This document shows, piece after piece, positions 11,066 to 19,903 of a stretch of DNA of 64,000 nt. Position numbers and translations under genes: made by a program. The notes beneath the pieces were generated by a model. That model did not search any database. It saw only the letters and a program-made list of their open reading frames with translations, and had not been told where the DNA came from. Source of the stretch: an uncultured Granulosicoccaceae bacterium (GTDB lineage: Bacteria > Pseudomonadota > Gammaproteobacteria > Granulosicoccales > Granulosicoccaceae); assembly GCA_937930305.1 (NCBI GenBank), contig CALGLE010000009.1, positions 62,001 through 126,000 of the forward strand, read 5' to 3'. Positions within the stretch are counted from its first letter, which is position 1. Every line of letters begins with the position of its first letter.

Positions 11066-12154
11066 TTAAAACAACGACATTTGTCCATGCCCATGCGGCG
11101 GCCGAAATTGAGTGGTATCCAGCTCTATCGATCGACCTTCAGCAATTCCAGCTTTCTTGCACGCCAACTTAAAGCGCTGCTTGATAATGTCAGCTCGTGG
11201 CCCACTGCCCATCATACGATGCCCAAATCGGGCATCGTTCAATGAATCCTTGCGCATCGATCGCAACGCTTTAAGCACTCGGTTTGCGCGTAATGGATAG
11301 TGAGTATGCAACCACTCTGGAAATAACGATTGCAACTCATGTGGTAAACGTAAGATGATCCCATAGGCAGAGATTGCGCCTGCACCCGCCGCCTTGGTAA
11401 TGAGTTCATCGATCTCTTCTTCATTTAAGGCGGGAATAATGGGAGACACTGAAACCCGTGTGGGTATGCCGGCAGATGCCAAACGCTGAATGGTTTTTAA
11501 ACGCCGATGCGGCGCCGTGGCTCTGGGTTCCAGCTTGCGGGATAACTCGGTATCGAACGTGGTGAGCGTAATGCTCACGGTGATCAGTTGATTTTCGGCC
11601 AACTCTGTCAATAAGTCGATATCGCGCTCAATAAGCGAAGATTTGGTAATCAGATAAACCGGATGACGAGCCGCCAGCAACACTTGCAACAGCGCACGAG
11701 TAATTTGCAGCTCGCGCTCTAGCGGTTGATAACAATCGGTGTTTACGCCAACCGCTATAGGCTCACATTGATAGTTGGGTTTGGCCAATTCTTGTTTGAG
11801 TAGTTCGGGTGCTAAGCGTTTTGCGTACAGTCGAGTTTCAAAATCCAAACCAGCCGAATGACCCAGCCACGTATGTGTTGGACGAGCGAAGCAATACACG
11901 CAACCGTGTTCACATCCGCGGTAAGGGTTAATGGATCGATCAAAGTGAATGTCGGGAGATTGATTTCGGGTGATGATGGTACGAGTGGCGTCATCGCGCC
12001 ACTGAGTGACTACGCGCTCGTCAATGGATGTACGCCAGCCATCATCCACCGCTATCTTAACAATGGACTCATAGCGGCCCGTTGCGTTACTGACCGCCCC
12101 TCGGCCTTTGATGCCGTGGCCGACTAAACTGGCTAAGTCGTTGTTGGATCCCAC
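11066..12154 (-). CDS. PA0069-family (SplB-like) radical SAM protein
   Basis: Radical SAM protein of 362 residues. The cluster-binding motif is CEHGCVYCFARPTH (Cys-x3-Cys-x2-Cys, about residues 79-92), preceded by INPYRGCEHGC, which is typical of the PA0069/Rv2578c group related to spore photoproduct lyase. Further conserved parts are VGVNTDCYQPLER, ITKSSLIERDIDLL and VSITLTTFD. The substrate is unknown; a nucleic-acid repair or modification role is inferred from SplB similarity. An ATG start at 12154 gives a short N-terminal region before the core. A candidate LexA box lies about 65 bases upstream, which fits a DNA-damage role. It is probably monocistronic. Confidence 0.88.
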   Translation of the reverse strand: MGSNNDLASLVGHGIKGRGAVSNATGRYESIVKIAVDDGWRTSIDERVVTQWRDDATRTIITRNQSPDIHFDRSINPYRGCEHGCVYCFARPTHTWLGHSAGLDFETRLYAKRLAPELLKQELAKPNYQCEPIAVGVNTDCYQPLERELQITRALLQVLLAARHPVYLITKSSLIERDIDLLTELAENQLITVSITLTTFDTELSRKLEPRATAPHRRLKTIQRLASAGIPTRVSVSPIIPALNEEEIDELITKAAGAGAISAYGIILRLPHELQSLFPEWLHTHYPLRANRVLKALRSMRKDSLNDARFGHRMMGSGPRADIIKQRFKLACKKAGIAEGRSIELDTTQFRPPHGHGQMSLF

Positions 12155-12216
12155 AATAAATTGCCCCCGATGGTTGAGAGCTAATGGGGTTTTACGCGTT
12201 TTTCGCGAGAGCCATT

Positions 12217-12236
12217 AACTGGATATAACCCCAGTA
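12217..12236 (-). promoter_or_regulatory. Candidate LexA (SOS) box upstream of the radical SAM gene
   Basis: On the minus strand the site reads TACTGGGGTTATATCCAGTT, a CTG-N10-CAG palindrome that matches 14 of 20 bases of the enterobacterial LexA consensus and shares its outer bases with the E. coli recN box. A TATACT -10-like hexamer overlaps it (12233-12238 on the minus strand), a typical repressor position. No genome-wide comparison was possible. Confidence 0.5.
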
Positions 12237-12329
12237 TACATCATTGCCAGCCAGTTGCGGTTTATAACACTCGAGTAGTGACTTTGAACGTTCGTGAAAA
12301 CGCTAACGTTGCCAACATCAAGTGCACAC

Positions 12330-13226
12330 TTAGGTGAAAATTTTGGCTTCAATCAAAAAATCTATAAGCACTCGAGTGCGGCGAGGAATATTCTGTCTTG
12401 AGGGATACACTAAAGAAAATATCAGCCGTTCAGTGCTCCATGACGGCATTAACCGCACTAACGTTTTACTTTCGACTTCATTTTTGACCAAACTCGGCAG
12501 CAAAGCACCCACTCCCAATCCAGATTCCACCATTTTTTGTATCATAAAAGGTGAATTACAACGCTCGTAACTTTCTGGTTTAATATCAATGGTTTTCTTT
12601 TTCGAACGAAACCGTAGTTTGTTTTCGTATTCGAGTTGGGGTAACAGAACCCAACGACACTGGGCTAGCTGCTCAGCAGTTTTGGGGGTCCCCGCTTTTT
12701 TCAAATAGCTAGAGCTTGCGTAAATACCCAAACTCTCCTCATGCAAGACTCGACCAATCAATGAACTGTCATTGGGCAGACCGATTCGAATGCCTAAATC
12801 AATTTGCTCAGCGATTAAATTGGAAACCTCATCATTAAGTATGAAATCTAAATGAATTTGAGGGTGTTGCTTTTGAAACTCATCAAGAACGGGCAGTATT
12901 ATTTTGTGGGCAATATCGTGATTCATGGTGATGGCCACACGCCCTTTTGCCTCCCCTGGCGTCAAACTGCTTTCGATGCTGCTTAGAACATCGGGCAGCC
13001 TTCTGGCCTGCTCGTAAACCTCACTGCCTTCACGGGTTACTAGCAGCTGCCGGGTAGAGCGCTGCAGCAATCGAACCCCCAGCGCCAGCTCCAGCTGCGA
13101 TACCTGCTCACTCACTCTCGATCGGCTGGTGTGAAGGTGCCGGGAAGCCGCAGCAAAACTCTGAGTTTCGACCACCGTTGCGAAAACAGCCAGCAATTTC
13201 AGATGTGAAAAATCAATTGTACTCAT
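12330..13226 (-). CDS. LysR-family transcriptional regulator
   Basis: DNA-binding regulator of 298 residues, normal for the family. The winged helix-turn-helix occupies about residues 5-64 (FAAASRHLHTSRSRVSEQVSQL, then LGVRLLQRSTRQLLVTREG). The remainder is the periplasmic-binding-protein-like effector domain (about 90-295). It is divergent from the exported NTF2-like gene across 104 bases, the usual arrangement for a LysR protein and its target, so it probably controls that gene and itself. The inducer is not predictable. In the shared gap TATCG (13227-13231) and CGATA (13261-13265) are inversely repeated but far apart, so the operator is unproven. Confidence 0.9.
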   Translation of the reverse strand: MSTIDFSHLKLLAVFATVVETQSFAAASRHLHTSRSRVSEQVSQLELALGVRLLQRSTRQLLVTREGSEVYEQARRLPDVLSSIESSLTPGEAKGRVAITMNHDIAHKIILPVLDEFQKQHPQIHLDFILNDEVSNLIAEQIDLGIRIGLPNDSSLIGRVLHEESLGIYASSSYLKKAGTPKTAEQLAQCRWVLLPQLEYENKLRFRSKKKTIDIKPESYERCNSPFMIQKMVESGLGVGALLPSLVKNEVESKTLVRLMPSWSTERLIFSLVYPSRQNIPRRTRVLIDFLIEAKIFT

Positions 13227-13330
13227 TTATCGAACATTCTATCCGTATTAAACCCTCTTACGATACTACTCCAGTGCCCGTAGACTTTCATCACTCTTAA
13301 CTAATCAGCTAGAAAAACAAGGCACACACT

Positions 13331-14173
13331 ATGAACAAGATCGTTAGAACTGCATTAGGGCTAAGCACCGCATTCACCCTGTCTCTCGGCACAGCCGCAT
13401 TCGTATCCGCACAAAGCGAAGAAAAAAAGCTAGCCGTGGATTTACTGCAACGAGGGCTGGTGCAAGGTGACACTGAATTTGTCATTAACAATGTTGCTGA
13501 AAACTACATTCAACATAACCCGGTTGCCCCGGATGGACGGCAAGGACTCCTCGGCTTTATTGGCTACTTACAAACGCTGGAACCCGGTATTACGGTTAAT
13601 CCAGTCCGCGTATTACAGGAGGATGATTTGGTTGTTGTGCACAGTGAATACTGGATGGATGGACCGAAAGCCATATTTGATTTGTTCAGAATTGCCGATG
13701 GCAAAATTGAGGAACATTGGGATGGCATACAAGCGGTACCCGAGAAAACTACCAGCGGTCGAACCATGACGGATGGGCCAACAGAAATTACGGACCGGGA
13801 TAAAACCGATGCGAATAAAGAACTCGTTACCGAATTTGTCACCGACGTTTTGGTCAATGGGGACGGTAGCAAGCTGACCCAGTACATCGGTGATCAATAC
13901 CACCAACATAACCCGCATGTAGCCGATGGCCTGGAAGGGCTTGGAAATTTCGTAGCTTATCTGGCCGAGAACGACATTTCATTCGGATACAGCAAGATTC
14001 ACAATATTGTGGCGGAAGGCAACTTTGTGTTTGTTCAAAGCGAAGGGGTATTCGATGACCAGCCAACCGCTTTTTATGATTTGTTTAGAGTTGAAAACTC
14101 ACGGATCGTCGAACACTGGGATACCGTCCAAGCTATACCAAGCGAGATGGCTCATAACAACGGCATGTTCTAA
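13331..14173 (+). CDS. Exported tandem SnoaL/NTF2-like protein
   Basis: Protein of 280 residues with a signal peptide (MNKIVRTALGLSTAFTLSLG, cleaved near FVSAQ). Two homologous SnoaL/NTF2-like halves follow, about residues 30-135 and 155-270. Each has the same signature: NYIQHNPVAPDGRQGLLGFI in the first and QYHQHNPHVADGLEGLGNFV in the second, then a DLFR...EHWD block. The cone-shaped NTF2 fold usually forms a hydrophobic pocket, and relatives are annotated as SnoaL-like polyketide cyclases or predicted aldol-condensing enzymes. No substrate can be assigned. The duplicated domain in one exported chain is a point of interest. It is divergent from a LysR gene that may regulate it. Confidence 0.78.
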   Translation: MNKIVRTALGLSTAFTLSLGTAAFVSAQSEEKKLAVDLLQRGLVQGDTEFVINNVAENYIQHNPVAPDGRQGLLGFIGYLQTLEPGITVNPVRVLQEDDLVVVHSEYWMDGPKAIFDLFRIADGKIEEHWDGIQAVPEKTTSGRTMTDGPTEITDRDKTDANKELVTEFVTDVLVNGDGSKLTQYIGDQYHQHNPHVADGLEGLGNFVAYLAENDISFGYSKIHNIVAEGNFVFVQSEGVFDDQPTAFYDLFRVENSRIVEHWDTVQAIPSEMAHNNGMF

Positions 14174-14221
14174 AAGCCTTGTTCTACTGCGGTGGCCTAG
14201 TCACGGGCCAGGTACAAATGA

Positions 14222-14239
14222 GCTCACAAGGATGTGAGC
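14222..14239. terminator. Stem-loop between convergent genes
   Basis: GCTCACA (14222-14228) and TGTGAGC (14233-14239) form a 7-bp stem with an AGGA loop, between the NTF2-like gene and PBP1a, whose 3' ends face each other. No clear T-run is present on either side, so the terminator role is inferred from position. Confidence 0.4.
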
Positions 14240-14244
14240 CACAC

Positions 14245-16848
14245 TTAAAACAATTCCTCCACCGCCTCTTTCTGATCCCGCTGACTGGTAGGTAATGCCG
14301 CAGTGTTATTTGAGCCACCGCCAGTAGAGCGCGGCGCATCCGCTACAGCTTGCGCCTTTGGTCGGTTCTCAGCATAGAAGTACTCGAGTAGTGATTCACC
14401 CGAACCCGAAGCGGGCTTACCGGATTTCCAGTCAATGCGGATGCGTTCTAGCCCATTGGGCTCTTCTAGGATTTCTTCTTCTACGCCATTCAACATGGAT
14501 TGCATGTATTCGGTCCACATTGGCAAGGCAGCCACACCACCGGCTTCACCTCGACCTAGCGGTTCCAAACCATCCGAGCCAATCCAAGCAGCGGCGACCA
14601 TCTCACTGCTAAACCCAGAGAACCAAGCGTCCAGCTGGTTGTTCGTCGTGCCCGTCTTACCACCCAAGTCAGCCCGGCCTAGTTTTTCCCCAGCTTTACG
14701 AGCCGTACCACGACGAACCACATCCCGCATCATACTGTTCATAATGAAGGCATTACGCGGTTCAATGACTCGAGGCGCATTGACCACATCCAACTGTGTG
14801 ACCGCATCTCGCGGATCAAAATCTGAGCTGATTTCTCCGGTGTCTGGATCAACACCCGCCAAGACTTCCGGTTCAACGTCATCGCCCAAGGTTTCAGCAC
14901 GCATTTCACTTAACAAGGGGTTCTGTTCAAAAGGATCACAGTCATCGCACAACACCACTTTGGGAGCGGTGTAAATGACATTGCCACGAGGGTCTTCTAT
15001 ACGGTCAATAAAGTGGGGTTGAATTTTATAGCCACCGTTAGCAAACACGCCAAAGGCTGATGCCAACTCCATAGGCGTAACGCTGGCGCTACCGAGTGAT
15101 AGCGATAAGTCCGGTGGCATATTCTGTTCTTCAAAACCAAATCGCTTGGCATGGTCGATGGCAAACGGCACTGTGATTTCGCGCAACACACGAATCGACA
15201 CAAGGTTTCGGCTTTTGACTAATGCCTCTCTTAAACGTGTGGGACCGAAAAAGCGCCCACTGTAGTTTTGCGGCCGCCACTCCCCTTCTAATGCTGCATC
15301 GTGAAATACAACCGGCGCATCGTTGTAGATGGTCGCCGCTGTGTCGCCGTACTCTAAAGCCGCCGAATAGATGAACGGCTTAAAAGTAGAACCGGGTTGC
15401 CGTCTGGCTTGAGTGACACGATTGAATTTACTGCGGTAGTAATCAAAGCCACCGACCAAAGCTTGGATTTGGCCTGTTTTTGGAGACACCGAAACAAACG
15501 CCCCTTCCACTTGCGGCTCTTGTATAAAACGCGCCGATCCGTCATCAAATGTTTGGATGTGTACCACATCCCCAACGTTCAACACACTATCAACTGACGT
15601 AACCTCATCACCGACTTCATCAATCGCTATTCGATCCTTTGCCCATTCCACATCGGTAAGGCCAAAAGCGTGCTCAGTGCCCTCCTTGGTTATAACGACC
15701 CCTTGTTCGGGCGTAACAGCAACGACTGCCGCAGGCACCATGTCCCCATATTCAGGATAGGTATCCAGTTGCTCAAAGAGTTTTTCAGGTTCTGCAAGTA
15801 CTTCTGGATCCAGCGTGTCAATGGGGCCACGGTACCCGTGACGTTGCTCATAGTCGTAAAGCGCATTACGCAGCGCTAAATTGGCTGCGCGCTGTGCTTT
15901 GGAGTCAATTGTTGTGAAAACGCGATAACCCGCCGTGGACCAGGTATCACCAAACAATTGTTTAATTCGGGTACGAGCCATTTCCCCGACATAGTTAGCT
16001 TCTACATCCGTACGAACCACATATTGACTGGCCGTAACCGGGGCAGCTTTTGCAGACGCGTACTCGGTGGATGAAATCATATCCAAGTCATACATTCGTC
16101 CCAACACATAATTGCGCCGAATGACGGCGCGCTCGGGATTGACAATAGGGTTAAACCGAGACGGCGCTTTGGGCAACCCAGCTAACATGGCCGCCTCGGC
16201 CAGGCTTAGATCACCAATGTCTTTGTTGTAATAGGTGCGAGCTGCTGCGGCGAATCCGTAGGCACGCTGGCCTAAATAGATTTTATTGATGTACAGCTCG
16301 AGAATTTGGTCTTTCGCCAATTCACTCTCGATTTTGAATGACAGAAAGATTTCCGTGATCTTTCTGGCGTAGGTGCGATCCCGTGTCAAAAAGAAATTTC
16401 TTGCCACCTGCATGGTGATGGTGCTGCCACCAGGGCCCTTTTTTCCCGTTTTCACCAAATGCAAGCCAGCTCGGGCCAATCCTTGCCAAGCCACACCCGG
16501 GTGCGAATAAAAATGCTGATCTTCTGAGGCCACGATGGCGTTGGACAGAATGTCAGGCACCTCAGAGATAAACACCGGTTCGCGCCGTTTTTCCCCGTAT
16601 TCGGCCATGAGTTGGCCATCGTTAGTGAATACTCGCATGGGCATTTGCAGCTGCACTTCACTCAAATGTTCCACGTCTGGCAGCGTTGGTGCCACCTTTT
16701 GATACTGGTAGGCAACTCCGGCTGCGACGATTATTACGCCCAAGATGCCAAAAATGGCAAGCCATTTGAATGCTATACGCCACCAGCTGGTACCAGAGCG
16801 CATGCTTCGGCGGCGTCGGCGGTGGTGGCGGGATGAAGATCGAGGCAT
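14245..16848 (-). CDS. mrcA: Penicillin-binding protein 1A (bifunctional peptidoglycan synthase)
   Basis: Class A PBP of 867 residues that polymerises lipid II and cross-links peptidoglycan in the periplasm. A basic cytoplasmic N-terminus (RHHRRRRRSMRSG) precedes one membrane helix (about 27-50). The GT51 transglycosylase domain (about 75-245) has the catalytic EDQHFYSHPG and GGSTITMQVARN. A PBP1a-specific OB-like insert follows. The transpeptidase domain has the active serine in PGSTFKPF (SxxK), SRN and GKTGTT. It is divergent from pilMNOPQ, the ancestral ponA-pil arrangement of pseudomonads and mrcA-hof of E. coli. The full-length protein looks intact. Confidence 0.97.
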   Translation of the reverse strand: MPRSSSRHHRRRRRSMRSGTSWWRIAFKWLAIFGILGVIIVAAGVAYQYQKVAPTLPDVEHLSEVQLQMPMRVFTNDGQLMAEYGEKRREPVFISEVPDILSNAIVASEDQHFYSHPGVAWQGLARAGLHLVKTGKKGPGGSTITMQVARNFFLTRDRTYARKITEIFLSFKIESELAKDQILELYINKIYLGQRAYGFAAAARTYYNKDIGDLSLAEAAMLAGLPKAPSRFNPIVNPERAVIRRNYVLGRMYDLDMISSTEYASAKAAPVTASQYVVRTDVEANYVGEMARTRIKQLFGDTWSTAGYRVFTTIDSKAQRAANLALRNALYDYEQRHGYRGPIDTLDPEVLAEPEKLFEQLDTYPEYGDMVPAAVVAVTPEQGVVITKEGTEHAFGLTDVEWAKDRIAIDEVGDEVTSVDSVLNVGDVVHIQTFDDGSARFIQEPQVEGAFVSVSPKTGQIQALVGGFDYYRSKFNRVTQARRQPGSTFKPFIYSAALEYGDTAATIYNDAPVVFHDAALEGEWRPQNYSGRFFGPTRLREALVKSRNLVSIRVLREITVPFAIDHAKRFGFEEQNMPPDLSLSLGSASVTPMELASAFGVFANGGYKIQPHFIDRIEDPRGNVIYTAPKVVLCDDCDPFEQNPLLSEMRAETLGDDVEPEVLAGVDPDTGEISSDFDPRDAVTQLDVVNAPRVIEPRNAFIMNSMMRDVVRRGTARKAGEKLGRADLGGKTGTTNNQLDAWFSGFSSEMVAAAWIGSDGLEPLGRGEAGGVAALPMWTEYMQSMLNGVEEEILEEPNGLERIRIDWKSGKPASGSGESLLEYFYAENRPKAQAVADAPRSTGGGSNNTAALPTSQRDQKEAVEELF

Positions 16849-17095
16849 GAGGTGCCGTGAAATCGTTATGTATCGCCGGATTATATCAACTGCGACGCCG
16901 TGAAAAACGGATGTTTCAGGGGGTTTTCACATTCGACACAAAACGTCATTTTTTAGTCACCAAATCCACGACCGACGCTGAACACGCACGGCCACACAGG
17001 CCAACGGAGGATTGCAGCCAGAACTGAACTAAGGAATGTGAGCTATTTCACGCACAAACCTTAAGCTTTGTCTCAGTTCGGGCGCTAAACATGAC

Positions 17096-18154
17096 ATGGC
17101 ACTCAAATCTAGAAAACCAGGCCTCGTTGGCCTCGACATCACCGCTACATCGGTCAAGTTGCTTGAACTGAAGCTCACTGGGAAAAAACCCAAGGTTGTG
17201 AGCTACACAGTAGAGCCGCTACCGGCCAACGCGGTAAACGAAAAGAATCTGCAAGACGTGGAGGCTGTGGGCGAAGCGATTCGTCGAGCGGTGAAGCGAT
17301 CTGGAACGCGCACCAAAGCATGCGCTGTTGCAGTTCCTAGCGCCATGGTCATCACCAAGGTTATCCAAATGCCGGATGACTTAAAAGAATATGAGATGGA
17401 TGCGCAAATCCAACTCGAAGCGGATCAATACATTCCCTACGCACTGGAAGAGGTGAATTTAGATTTTCACGTCTTGGGCCCTGCTGCAGACGCCGACGGT
17501 TACGTTGATGTTTTGCTGGCTGCCTCCAGAAGTGAAAACGTAGAGGACAGAACAGCGGCTGCCGAAATTGGTGGACTGAACGTCAAAGTGGTTGACGTTG
17601 AACCCTACACCATGGAAAGCGCCTTCCAACTTATCAAACACCAAGTGCCAGATGCCGGAATGGAACAAACCGTTGCCATTCTCGACGTCGGCGCCAGCAT
17701 GACAAGCTTATCGATCCTACGAGATCAGAACTTAATTTACACACGCGAACAACCTTTTGGCGGTAAGCAACTGACAGAAGAAATTATGCGTCGTTACGGT
17801 TTGTCTTATGAAGATGCGGGCCGGGTTAAGCGTGTTGGTGGACTACCAGACAACTACGAACCGGAAGTGCTTGCGCCGTTTCGCGACTTGATGGTGCAAC
17901 AAGCTAATCGCTTTTTGCAATTCTTTTTCTCGGCCGACAAGAACGACTACGTCGACCAAATTGTACTAGCCGGTGGTTGTACAGGTATTCCAGGCATTGC
18001 TGAATTGATTGAGCAACGCATTGGCACCCCAACAGTTATCGCCGATCCGTTTGCCAATATGTCAATTGGTTCTGACATTCCAGCGCAACGCTTACAAGAC
18101 GACGGTCCTGCAATGATGATTGCTTGTGGACTCGCCCTGCGAGGAGCCGATTAA
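17096..18154 (+). CDS. pilM: Type IV pilus inner-membrane assembly ATPase-like protein PilM
   Basis: Actin-like cytoplasmic protein of 352 residues that binds the N-terminus of PilN and forms the cytoplasmic ring of the type IV pilus alignment complex. The actin/FtsA fold shows in GLDITATSVKLLEL near the start, AILDVGASMTSLSIL (phosphate 2 region) and VLAGGCTGIPGI (adenosine motif). It is the first gene of a pilMNOPQ operon; its stop overlaps the pilN start (TAATG). The 247-bp gap before it is shared with divergent PBP1a, and I saw no convincing promoter motif there. Confidence 0.97.
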   Translation: MALKSRKPGLVGLDITATSVKLLELKLTGKKPKVVSYTVEPLPANAVNEKNLQDVEAVGEAIRRAVKRSGTRTKACAVAVPSAMVITKVIQMPDDLKEYEMDAQIQLEADQYIPYALEEVNLDFHVLGPAADADGYVDVLLAASRSENVEDRTAAAEIGGLNVKVVDVEPYTMESAFQLIKHQVPDAGMEQTVAILDVGASMTSLSILRDQNLIYTREQPFGGKQLTEEIMRRYGLSYEDAGRVKRVGGLPDNYEPEVLAPFRDLMVQQANRFLQFFFSADKNDYVDQIVLAGGCTGIPGIAELIEQRIGTPTVIADPFANMSIGSDIPAQRLQDDGPAMMIACGLALRGAD

Positions 18155-18723
18155 TGGCAACGAAGATTAATTTACTTCCGTGGCGCGAGGCGCACCGGAA
18201 AACGAAAAATACCGAGTTCTTAGTGGTGCTCGGTATTTGCGGAGCCCTAGCTGGCCTCGTTGGTTTCGGCGGATTCAAATACGCTGAAGACAAGGTCAAT
18301 TTTCAGAAAGATCGCAATGAACGTCTAGAAGACGAGATTGCGCTGCTGCAAGAAGAGCTGGAAGAAATAAAGGAACTTGAAGAGACCAAGAATAACTTGT
18401 TGGCTCGAATGGAAATCATTCAACAGCTTCAGAGTCAGCGTCCTCAGATTGTTCACACTTTTCACGAAGTGGCTACACGAATTCCGGATGGCGTGTTCTT
18501 AAAAACGTTAAAGCAAACCGGTGACAAGCACATGGTGATTGAAGGCCGAGCAGAATCCAATGCTCGAGTATCTGCCTTGATGCGAACACTTGATCGCAGT
18601 GACTACTTCACCACCCCAAAACTTGAAGTGATTGAAGCCGACAAAATTGATGGCATCAGTACTTTCCGATTGGTGATGAAGCAAGATCGGCCTAACGCAG
18701 AGGAGAATGAAAATGGCCTCTAA
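18154..18723 (+). CDS. pilN: Type IV pilus assembly protein PilN
   Basis: Bitopic inner-membrane protein of 189 residues. Its short cytoplasmic N-terminus has the conserved PilM-binding motif INLLPWRE (residues 5-12). One membrane helix follows (about 22-42), then a coiled coil rich in Glu (LEEIKELEETKNNLL) and a periplasmic ferredoxin-like domain that pairs with PilO. The start at 18154 is chosen because it gives the MATKINLLPWRE opening and overlaps the pilM stop; the frame is open upstream but lacks family sequence. It overlaps pilO by 11 bases. Confidence 0.96.
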   Translation: MATKINLLPWREAHRKTKNTEFLVVLGICGALAGLVGFGGFKYAEDKVNFQKDRNERLEDEIALLQEELEEIKELEETKNNLLARMEIIQQLQSQRPQIVHTFHEVATRIPDGVFLKTLKQTGDKHMVIEGRAESNARVSALMRTLDRSDYFTTPKLEVIEADKIDGISTFRLVMKQDRPNAEENENGL

Positions 18724-19354
18724 CGCCATAGAAGATCTCAAAAACATCAATTTTGAAGAAGACATTGTCAAACGAATTGGCACAGCCCCTGTGCTCGCAC
18801 GCTTCTTTGTCATTATTTTACTGGCCGCTGTCATCATTGGACTGATTTGGCACTTCTTTATTACCCCTCAGTTCGATGAACTGAAAACGGTAGAACGTAA
18901 AGAAGCCACGCTGCGAACAACGTTTGATTCCGAGTCAGCCAAAGCGGCTAACCGCGGAGCCTACGTTGAACAGTTAGAAGAAATGAAGAAAACGTTTAAC
19001 GTCATGCTTCGTCAGTTACCCAACGAAACTGACATTGAAAGTTTATTGGTTGATTTATCTCAAACCAGTGTGGCCAGTGGCCTCGACGTTCAATACTTCA
19101 AACCTGAAACCGAAATACCACGCGAGTTCTACGCTGAATACCCAATCAAAATCAGCGTAACTGGCCAATATCACCAGTTCGGACAATTCGTTAGTGGCCT
19201 AGCAGCCCTTCCACGAATCGTTACGTTGTCTGGCATCGACATAAAAGATCTTAAGGCTTCCGGGCCCAGTGGATCTGACGACGATACCCCGGTGGGCAAG
19301 AGATTAAAGATGGACCTCACCGCCACCACTTACCGCTACCTTGAAGAGGAGTAA
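18713..19354 (+). CDS. pilO: Type IV pilus assembly protein PilO
   Basis: Inner-membrane protein of 213 residues that forms heterodimers with PilN and links to the PilP-PilQ complex. It has a short cytoplasmic tail, one membrane helix (about 24-46, FFVIILLAAVIIGLIWHFFI), a coiled coil (LKTVERKEATLRTTF onward) and a periplasmic domain with the family-typical FKPETEIPREFYAEYPIKIS. ATG 18713 is preferred because AGGAG lies 7 bases upstream; ATG 18707 is too close to it. The coding region overlaps the 3' end of pilN, which suggests translational coupling. Confidence 0.96.
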   Translation: MASNAIEDLKNINFEEDIVKRIGTAPVLARFFVIILLAAVIIGLIWHFFITPQFDELKTVERKEATLRTTFDSESAKAANRGAYVEQLEEMKKTFNVMLRQLPNETDIESLLVDLSQTSVASGLDVQYFKPETEIPREFYAEYPIKISVTGQYHQFGQFVSGLAALPRIVTLSGIDIKDLKASGPSGSDDDTPVGKRLKMDLTATTYRYLEEE

Positions 19355-19358
19355 TTCC

Positions 19359-19886
19359 ATGGCACGCTTGAAGCTGTTACCGCTGCTTGGCCTAGCCTCT
19401 GTGCTGAGCGCCTGTGGTGGGGACATGAGCGATCTCGAGCAGTTTATCGACACAACCAAGAACAAGCATCATGGTTCTGTTGAGCAACTACCCGATTTCC
19501 CTCCTTACGAAACATTTGAATACACCTACGGTGATATCCGCGACCCGTTTCGACCACAAACTGACGTCAACGTCTCGTCAGTTGCGCAAAGTGCATCCGA
19601 CGGCCCAAGGCCTGAGGCGCAACGTTTGAAGGAGCCTTTAGAAGGTTATCCGGTGGATTCATTGAAAATGGTCGGGTTATTGCAGCAGAAGGCTCAAACA
19701 TGGGGCTTGGTAAAAGATCCGGATGGCACGATTCATAGAGTGCAACCGGGGAATTACGCCGGACAGAACCACGGCAAGATTATTGGTGTATCCGAAACCC
19801 GAATAGATATTGTTGAACTCGTTCCCGACGGATTGAGTGGCTGGGTCAACCGCGATGCTGTTCTCGCGATGGCTGAAGAGAATTGA
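19359..19886 (+). CDS. pilP: Type IV pilus lipoprotein PilP
   Basis: Inner-membrane lipoprotein of 175 residues that joins the PilN/PilO dimer to the secretin PilQ. The signal ends in lipobox LSAC (Cys near residue 19). A flexible region and the motif YGDIRDPFRP follow. The C-terminal beta-sandwich (about 95-170: LKMVGLLQQKAQTWGLVKDP, then VQPGNYAGQNHGKI) is the PilQ-binding HR domain. ATG 19359 follows GAGGAG (19346-19351). The frame is open to an ATG at 19341, but that would lie inside pilO and lacks a ribosome site. Confidence 0.95.
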   Translation: MARLKLLPLLGLASVLSACGGDMSDLEQFIDTTKNKHHGSVEQLPDFPPYETFEYTYGDIRDPFRPQTDVNVSSVAQSASDGPRPEAQRLKEPLEGYPVDSLKMVGLLQQKAQTWGLVKDPDGTIHRVQPGNYAGQNHGKIIGVSETRIDIVELVPDGLSGWVNRDAVLAMAEEN

Positions 19887-19903
19887 TTGGAGACATGGTA
19901 AAA

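Noticed and set aside
10975-11172. Small gene after the second LruC gene
   Set aside because: It crosses the perfect 10-bp stem and the 3' end of the radical SAM gene and has no family sequence.
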